Assembly: GCA_959347315.1 (NCBI GenBank)
Contig: OY365809.1
Span: 46,134,368-46,198,367, forward strand
Direction: 5' to 3'
From: Bimastos eiseni
Taxonomy: Eukaryota > Annelida > Clitellata > Crassiclitellata > Lumbricidae
DNA: 64,000 nt
This document shows, in pieces, positions 58,301-64,000 of the stretch. A program made the translations under genes and the position numbers. The notes below the pieces were generated by a model. The model was not told where the DNA came from, did no database searches, and saw nothing but the letters and a program-made list of their open reading frames with translations. Each line of letters opens with the position of its first letter. Within the stretch, counting starts at the first letter, position 1.

Positions 58301-58498
58301 TGTCAACGTAGTGTTGTTACCAAGTTAACTCAGTGTGCACACAAGCATCTGTTGTACAACAGATCCTGTGGACAGGTTAAAGCAGCGAGTGATTGGATGG
58401 TGAAGATGATTTACCTGTGATGTGTTGAACTGATGTGTGGAGTCGTACGTGGCAGCTGTTGTACCGTTCCACCTCCATGTCCCTTGCTTCCCATTGCA
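43961..58498 (-). CDS. KIF26: KIF26/VAB-8-type atypical kinesin (N-terminus unresolved)
   Basis: Exons in transcript order: 58498-58415 (tentative), 56401-56155, 55404-54983, 54312-54120, 53585-53397, 53207-53114, 52729-52532, 51949-51797, 51406-51314, 50598-50460, 50222-50057, 49522-46600, 45855-45623, 44953-44827, 44100-43961. From 56401 on, the phases close in one frame of about 1771 codons. Family-specific segments: ASFFAR then [120 protein letters not shown], and at the end EDVERMSR, a coiled coil and [14 protein letters not shown]26 proteins bind microtubules without normal motility and act in cell migration, neurite and signalling contexts. The gene lies on the same strand as cyclin K. 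The N-terminal Cys-containing region known from vertebrate KIF26 was not found; the first two exons are the least certain. Confidence 0.92.
44609..44656 (+). mobile_element. Dispersed repeat, 'GCGCTCGTGAATAAGCTGG' family, copy 2
   Basis: Contains GCGCTCGTGGATAAGCTGG and TTGCACTTATCATTCAAGATGG, related to 13118 and 54521. Located in a KIF26 intron. Confidence 0.55.
46600..49522 (-). other. KIF26: KIF26 giant tail exon (974 codons)
   Basis: A single 2923-nt exon, phase 0 in and phase 1 out, with acceptor TTGTTTCCAG and donor AAAG|GTAGGC. It starts [14 protein letters not shown], equivalent to the Ser-rich stretch just after the vertebrate motor. It contains the family motifs [19 protein letters not shown] and the paired ERWIDGPG / [10 protein letters not shown]. 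The rest is Ser/Thr/Lys-rich and disordered. Confidence 0.92.
49783..49832 (-). mobile_element. Dispersed repeat, 'TACAGCGCC...' family, copy 3
   Basis: On the minus strand it reads TATGGCGCTTCTTCAAGAGA then CCTACCCAGAGGCATTC, matching the copies at 598 and 39423. Located in a KIF26 intron. Confidence 0.5.
50350..50440. repeat. (GA)n/(GACA)n microsatellite
   Basis: GAGA and GACAGA repeats in a KIF26 intron, close to the donor of the exon at 50460. Confidence 0.9.
52180..52362. repeat. (GACA)n and (GA)n microsatellites
   Basis: Includes an uninterrupted GA run at about 52315-52360. Located in a KIF26 intron. Confidence 0.92.
52795..53010. repeat. 20 bp tandem repeat in a KIF26 intron
   Basis: About ten copies of a 20 bp unit (CATAGACCAAAGTCCCAAAG), most regular at 52846-52940 and diverged at both ends. 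It fills most of the intron just upstream of the P-loop-completing exon. Confidence 0.9.
53695..53845. repeat. Diverged ~19 bp tandem repeat
   Basis: Repeated (A/C)TCGAC(T/A)TAATTTTCTTAA-like units, about eight imperfect copies, in a KIF26 intron. Confidence 0.75.
54521..54570 (+). mobile_element. Dispersed repeat, 'GCGCTCGTGAATAAGCTGG' family, copy 3
   Basis: GCGCTCGTGAATAAGCTGGT followed by GCTCTGCGCTTGCG and AGAGTGGC, matching 13118 and 44609. Located in a KIF26 intron. Confidence 0.6.
56527..56575 (+). mobile_element. Dispersed repeat, 'TACAGCGCC...' family, copy 4
   Basis: TACAGCGCCAAACAGCGACT then CAGAGACGCTCGAGACCAGG. It continues with ATTCCAAGCAG near 56620, which also occurs after copy 1 (near 730), suggesting an element of at least 130 bp. 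Confidence 0.45.
57595..57770. repeat. Diverged ~20 bp purine-rich tandem repeat
   Basis: Units like GGACACATTGGGAGAGAGGG repeated about eight times. A KIF26 intron. Confidence 0.8.
58045..58100. repeat. 12 bp tandem repeat (TAATTGTAATCT)
   Basis: Four to five copies of TAATTGTAATCT. Confidence 0.9.
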
Positions 58499-60691
58499 CT
58501 GGAAGAAATAACCCTTCTCAGTCCAACCGATTCCAGGTCGTCGCCGTCGTCGTCAGTGACTGATCACCGATTGTCTCTAGGCTTCATTGTTCTGACTTCT
58601 TCCGGTGCCCTGCAATGAACACCAGGATCGCTTTGTCTCATTTTAGATAAGAACAATTGAACAGAATCAACTGATACGCACATTTGTTGCCTATGAAAGT
58701 CAAACGTCTTTGATATCCACACACATACTATGTCGTTAAACTGTCTGAAATTGGTATAACAACATTAACCAGTCAGCGATATCAATGCGCAGATATAGAC
58801 AGAGACAGAAATACAGATAGATACATAGAGAGACAGAGAGAGAGACAGAGAGAGAGACAGAGAGAGAGAGACAGAGAGAGAGACAGAGAGAGGCAGATGG
58901 AGAAAGAGAGAGCAGGAGGTGTTGATGGATATACTAATGGACGAGATTGCTATAGATAACTAAGTTTTTCCGTTGTCTGCCAGATGGTGATTTTCAGATT
59001 TCCGCAAACATTGAAGCATCTCCATATATAGGAGAAAAGGTGGCGACACACATGACTGCATGGACAGCAGCATCCGCAGCAACCGTTGTCATGGCAGCGT
59101 CGTCGTAGCACTTCTCCTCGAGTCGTCGTCATCTCCTCTGACCAATTTCCGTTGATGCCTTCTTCCTGTCGCAGTCCCACAGAAGCCTCATCCGATTACC
59201 ATTGGCTTCGATTAACGGAATCTCCTCCACTCCTCCTCCACTTACGGCTCTCTTGGGATAAAACAGTCGCAGTCGCCGCTGCTGCTCCAACCATTTTCTC
59301 CTCCTTCTTCCAACGACAATCACCAAAGAGACCGATTGATTGGCACCGTCGTCGTACGGTCTGGGGTGGGGAATGTCATCGTGGGATGATGACGTAATAC
59401 CTGGCAATTGGGGTGTCTAGTTTCCGCCAGTGACAGAGGTCAGTTATAGTCAGGCGCAGATTATGGATTGTCAGGACTACCTTTAAATACACTGAGCGTC
59501 ATCAGACGGTGTACATGTCGCAATCAACCTCGTCCCTGAAGTCCCTCATCAGTGCTAAACCATCGTCATATTCAATCGCTCTGGTCATGGATTCAAATCC
59601 TCCCATGTCATTTGAAAGTTTGTCAGTTCCCGTTCAGCGAACCGTGTCTTTTGTTTGGATGGATGACTGTTGTCGTATGCCTCCAGTTGAGTCTTTGCAT
59701 AGCGCCTTTACGCCTCAATGTATAAATAGCTTTTGTAATAACTTCTCATTAACACATGTGCAGGGGTCGAATGAGCGAGGAATTAGATCTTAATGGTATT
59801 GATGAATCCGATGTAATAAAAGTGTATATACCGAGGAATAAGCTCAAAGCTGCTTTCCGATGATGATTCTCTTGTCGTAATCCGGTGATAAAAACAATGG
59901 ACACTGAAAGATAAGTCTCTCTCCACTTCTGAATGTCAACAACGACGCATTCAGTTTGATGTCTCCTCCTCTTCTTCCTCCCCTCTTCCTCCTATTCCTC
60001 CTCCTATTCTTGTTTCCTTCTTTTCCTTCTCCTCCCCCTCTTCTTCCTTTTCCCTACACACTGAACCATCAAATGGATAGGACTTCACTCGTCAATACAT
60101 CAACTTCTCAGCCACAGAATAACTGAAGGACAGTACAACCCTCAAATGATGTCTGTGAGAAGATCGACTGATGAAATCATTGGACATCATTATTGAGACT
60201 TTTGAGAGTAGTCAGGCTTGCGTCATGGACTGGGTTACAGCAAACAAACAATGCCAAATGAGACTGATTATGAATGAATCTGGCAGTCTCCAAAGACTTT
60301 TAACGATAAAAATTATAGAAACACGAATGAAGAAGGAAGTAATTTAAATTGATACCCTCTCCACTTTAAAGACAAAACTCATTATTGTGAGAGGCATGAA
60401 ATCAAATAACCTTATCAGATCTGAATAAGATTATACCTTACCTTATCTGTAACACACCAAAATTGCCTCAGGTTGTAAGAGACGTATGCTACCAGATCGT
60501 TTAAACTACTAATATACCAAAGGCTGTCTCAACAAACTGATCGTCTGAGATTGATCTGAAAATTGCTTCATTTTCTTATACCATCCATTGAAGTCTTGTG
60601 AGTTTACCTCACCTGCTATAGAAGTTATCCAAAAGCACACGGGCCCAATATGTATGATTGGATCACAGATTGTACAACGTGTCTGTCTGTC

Positions 60692-60726
<35 letters not shown>

Positions 60727-62137
60727 ATCTGTCTTTTTCTCTCACTGTCTCCCTCTACGCAGCTGCCTTAACCCGACTACAAGATACTCCATCCCCATTT
60801 CATCTTCACGTCCCACTTACAACCAAAAACCACATTACTAAGTTCAACGTATTCCTGAGTGTATTCCATTTCATTCGTACAGTGCAAAATGTTTCCTATC
60901 TTTTTCGAGAGTCAGAAAAATCTTTGACTGTTGAAGATGCCACATCCTTAAAAAAGCGACTATGGCAAACACATGGCTGTAGTAACAGACCGTACCATTC
61001 TTAACAGAGAGCGAGAGAGATGAGAGGCAGCTTTGAAGTAAATAGCAACCTGTTACCTGCTTCTAAACAGACAACGCGCGTTTGATCTTCGCAACTACAG
61101 ACGACGGTGTCTGCTCCGTTGTTTCAATCTAAGATCTTGGAGCCACCGTTTTACTGTAAGACCTCTTGATATATGGTCCTGATTTTATTTGACACCAAAG
61201 AACCTTTTCACTTAACTGCACCACAGGAAACAACCGACCGAACCCAAAGTGCCTCGCATTTCCAAATACCGTTCCATCACGCAAATCTCACAACATGGAC
61301 TCCCAGTTCAAAATACGATGCTTCGTCCAAACTCTCCCAAGTACAGTTTGACGATCATACAGCGCAATACAATATCAACAAACATCTCCTGATGAACGTC
61401 CAAATATTACCAATAAATAATAAATATAATAAGAGGGCGAAGCAGCGTTGGCAAGGGTCAGGCGGTCATTGCAACCATTTGGTAAGAGTCGTCTTTTTAT
61501 TAGACAAGTTCGATCGTGTAAATCTATTCGGAAATAGTTCTTCCGTTTCAACCTCATGCCAATTCCGCTATGTAATGAAGTTGGGCTGCGGCGGTCAGCG
61601 AATGAAAACGCTGAGGTTATTTATTGGCTGCATTGGGGAAATGATGCCCCGTACACGATAGGAAGAGCGGCCCTCTCCTGCCCTCCCTTCTTCCCTCCCT
61701 CTACGCTCACGGAGGCATTGATAAGGCCCATGGACAATGCACACGATCGTATCTTCGTATTCAATGATATCTCTTGAATATACTGTTACGAAGACGTGGA
61801 TGTCTCAGAGATCTTGTGGCCTGATATCATCTCTGCGTCATCATAGACAACAACGACGTCGTTGTTGTCTACTGATAAAGATGATTTCAACTCATGACAG
61901 CAGCACCAGCGGCAATATCGAGCTTTTGCATGAAGTGAGGTTTATAGAGGAAGTGAGGTTAAATCCAGATGGAATCCAGCATTGAACACATGAGGGACTT
62001 TTAGTAAAGACATGACATCTTACAAAGATGATTTATACAATAACAAGCTGCATATATCTCTCTTTATCCATCTATCCATCGATCCATCCTTCCTTCCTTC
62101 CTTCCATCCTTCCATCCATCCATACATTTTCTATCCA

Positions 62138-62200
<63 letters not shown>

Positions 62201-62910
62201 CTTTGGATGTGAGTAACTGTTATGAATAATAAAAAGACTGTAACATGTTTGAAGCCATATTTTCAATATACCTATTACCTGAGTATGACAATTTATTGAA
62301 TTATTAACCCTTACCCCTCCTAAGGCCGCCGTTAATGCGTTGGATATAATAATATTTGGAAAAGTAAGGGTTAATAATATGTTTGCGGAAGAGAAAGTTA
62401 CAGACTGATTTTTCTTTTTTACCAATCGAGGACATAAATTGATTAAATTCTCTTTTTGATATCAGCTTCACAAGAGAAAGACGTCTCTACTAAACTCATC
62501 CGCTGTCAAGGAAATGGAAAGATAAGCCATATGATAACAGATACACACGCATAGACAAACGGACACACACTCAGACACACGCACAGACACACGCACAGAC
62601 AAGGACAGAGAGACGAACAGACCCACAGACAGACGAAAGAACAGACAGATGGACAGACATATACGAAGAGAATTGCGCCTAGTAGCAATTACTCATCATC
62701 CTTTTCCACCACCATTATCCTCCTCGTCAGCACACCTAAGCATCCTTCGCAAAGGAAGACAAGCAGCAGCAGCATCAGCAGCAATCGGTGCAGTGAGTGG
62801 ACGGCGGCACAGCCTTTGGCTCATATGGTCCCCTGCAGGCAGGAGAGGCCCCCGCCTTTATCACAGCCACCATCACCGACACAATGACACAAAGGACGTA
62901 CTGCCCTTAC
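58499..62910. other. Region upstream of the KIF26 exons, no gene resolved
   Basis: Holds (GACAGA)n at 58797-58900, a pyrimidine tract at about 59958-60060, CTGT/CT repeats at 60680-60745 and a (CT)n run at 62139-62198. A Cys-rich minus-strand frame near 59041-59120 could be part of the missing KIF26 N-terminus, but no consistent splicing was found. Plus-strand open frames such as 61173-61661 show no recognisable features. Confidence 0.4.
62139..62198. repeat. (CT)n microsatellite
   Basis: About 30 CT units, preceded by CCAT/CCTT repeats from 62066. Confidence 0.95.
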
Positions 62911-63092
62911 CGAGTCCACTCTCCCTCGCCCGTCGCAGTCACCAGCGCTGTGATGAGAGGAGCGAGGAGCAGGAAGGAACAGAACACGTAGACACACACC
63001 ACCTTTTCTGTCTGTACGACTGGCTGTCTCTTGCTCTGTCTGTCTGTCCGTCTCTCCCTCTCTCTCCCTTTCTCGTACCTGGCAGCACACAT
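62911..63092 (-). CDS. Possible first exon of a membrane protein (tentative)
   Basis: On the minus strand an ATG at 63092 opens 60 codons that run into a strong donor (ACTCG|GTAAGG at 62911/62910). The peptide has a charged N-terminus, then a hydrophobic stretch (VYVFCSFLLLAPLITALVTA) and GEGEWT. That would suit a signal anchor or first transmembrane helix. The charged part is encoded by a GA/GACA simple repeat, which weakens the case, and no following exon with matching phase was identified. No family is recognised. Confidence 0.28.
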
Positions 63093-63354
63093 CCACTACA
63101 GCTCTAGAAATCCTAATGAACAGGTTATAATTGCGGCACCCCGGTGATTTCAGTCCATGCAGAGGATGCTTGGACCCCCCCCCACCTAGACTGCCCCACC
63201 TGCCCTGGTCTGACCCCCGGTCGCACTCGATCAGTCAGTGACTGGGAGAAGAGGGCTCGCAGCTAATTGTCATCGCTTCATTCAATCGGGTGATTCCTAT
63301 TGCAGCTGGAAATCATTCGATAGATACTTCTGACGCTTTTAGCTTCTTTGTCAG

Positions 63355-63711
63355 AGGAAGTGGCACAAAAGCATTGCGACCGAATCGACCGACGACGATT
63401 CGACCGACGACGATTCGACCGACGCCTCTCACATCAAATCACCAGCGACGTTTCTCCAACTACAACGCCTCATATTGGACGACAACGGAAGGAAACGAGA
63501 GACGGTGGTCAGCTGCATCATGTGTGCAGAGGAGAAGTCGTTTCTGCACAAGTATCCATCAGCTGAGTGTAATCGGTTAATAGCAGAGAAGGTGACAAGT
63601 TCAGACGAGGTTTCAGCTGCGTTCAGAGTGCCACTCGGAGAGAACACCGAGTCCATGCTCAACTGCACTCGCCCTGTGTTCCTTGTTTGCACGGAGCACA
63701 CACTGAGTTAA
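63355..63711 (+). CDS. Terminal exon of an unrecognised plus-strand gene
   Basis: After the acceptor TTCTTTGTCAG at 63354, a phase-0 frame of 118 codons runs to TAA at 63709-63711. It encodes a Ser/Thr/Asp-rich repeat (STDDDSTDDDSTDASHI), then LQLQRLILDDNGRKRETVVS and a Cys-containing C-terminus (CIMCAEEKSFLHKYPS, ending VFLVCTEHTLS). The C..C and C..H pairs could bind metal. The frame looks coding (balanced composition, no simple repeat in its C-terminal half). Upstream exons were not located, so neither protein nor function can be named. Confidence 0.5.
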   Translation, partial: RKWHKSIATESTDDDSTDDDSTDASHIKSPATFLQLQRLILDDNGRKRETVVSCIMCAEEKSFLHKYPSAECNRLIAEKVTSSDEVSAAFRVPLGENTESMLNCTRPVFLVCTEHTLS

Positions 63712-64000
63712 TGCTCGGGGTAGACGTGAGGCATACCGATGCTGAGACTCCCAACTAGTTCAACGCGGTCATCAGTGGCTGATCCTAACTGCACTTGCAG
63801 ATGGTGAGTCATCCGGTTGAGATGAGGTGGAGTCATGGTTCAATGGTGGGAAAGATGAACATGTTCCAGGTCAATGGAAGACATGAAGCGAAGCCAGACA
63901 CAATTCATCGGATTCTCTGTGCCATGACTAAAGTTTGCCTTCTCCAGTTTCAGTTTAAATCTCAGTTTTGGATGAGAATCTGTTGGCCAGGCAATCGTTG
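63712..64000. other. Window end, nothing recognised
   Basis: No gene, repeat or regulatory element could be supported in the last 289 bases. Confidence 0.4.

Noticed and set aside
58950..59180. Cys-rich minus-strand frame (NGCCGCCCPCSHVC) as the KIF26 zinc-binding N-terminus
   Set aside because: No acceptor/donor pair that joins it in phase to downstream KIF26 exons; kept only as a possibility.
62649..63107. 152-codon plus-strand frame
   Set aside because: Low-complexity composition, no splice support, and it overlaps a better (still tentative) minus-strand exon.

Overview
The window is nuclear DNA of a bilaterian animal, most likely a marine invertebrate. Genes are split by GT-AG introns of about 0.1 to 4 kb, exon phases close exactly across introns, and all recognisable proteins are metazoan: a KIF26-type kinesin, cyclin K and a START-domain protein. 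The DNA is AT-rich and full of micro- and minisatellites, short dispersed repeats and decayed transposons. The phylum cannot be fixed from sequence alone. All exon models are hand-built from splice signals and reading phase, with no transcript evidence.

Layout. 1-3476: repeats and an intron leading to a strong acceptor. 3477-11156 (+): a single 7.7 kb coding exon, the last exon of a gene encoding a very large, mostly disordered protein that I do not recognise. 13829-27037 (+): a 15-exon gene encoding about 831 residues, with an N-terminal transmembrane anchor, a Gln-rich disordered linker and a C-terminal START lipid-binding domain. Its last intron holds a decayed 3.1 kb hAT transposon with a perfect 8 bp target-site duplication. 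27608-37268 (-): cyclin K, 8 coding exons, 628 residues, convergent with the START gene. One of its introns carries a 3.4 kb array of a 24 bp minisatellite and a second, 15 bp minisatellite. About 40.69-40.94 kb: a promoter-like stretch with an RFX X-box and an ETS site. 43961-58498 (-): a KIF26/VAB-8-type kinesin with a complete motor domain, a 974-codon tail exon and the conserved C-terminus; its N-terminal end is not resolved. 62.9-63.7 kb: two isolated exon candidates on opposite strands.

The genes do not form one pathway. Cyclin K activates CDK12/CDK13 for RNA polymerase II elongation. KIF26 proteins are atypical, probably immotile kinesins acting in cell migration and signalling. The START protein is predicted to bind a lipid at a membrane. 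Cyclin K and KIF26 as same-strand neighbours recall the location of human CCNK and KIF26A, both on 14q32, so ancient linkage is possible.

The mobile fraction includes the hAT element, a hAT-type MITE family (three copies, one with a perfect 8 bp duplication), a LINE reverse-transcriptase tail and three further short dispersed families with three or four copies each.
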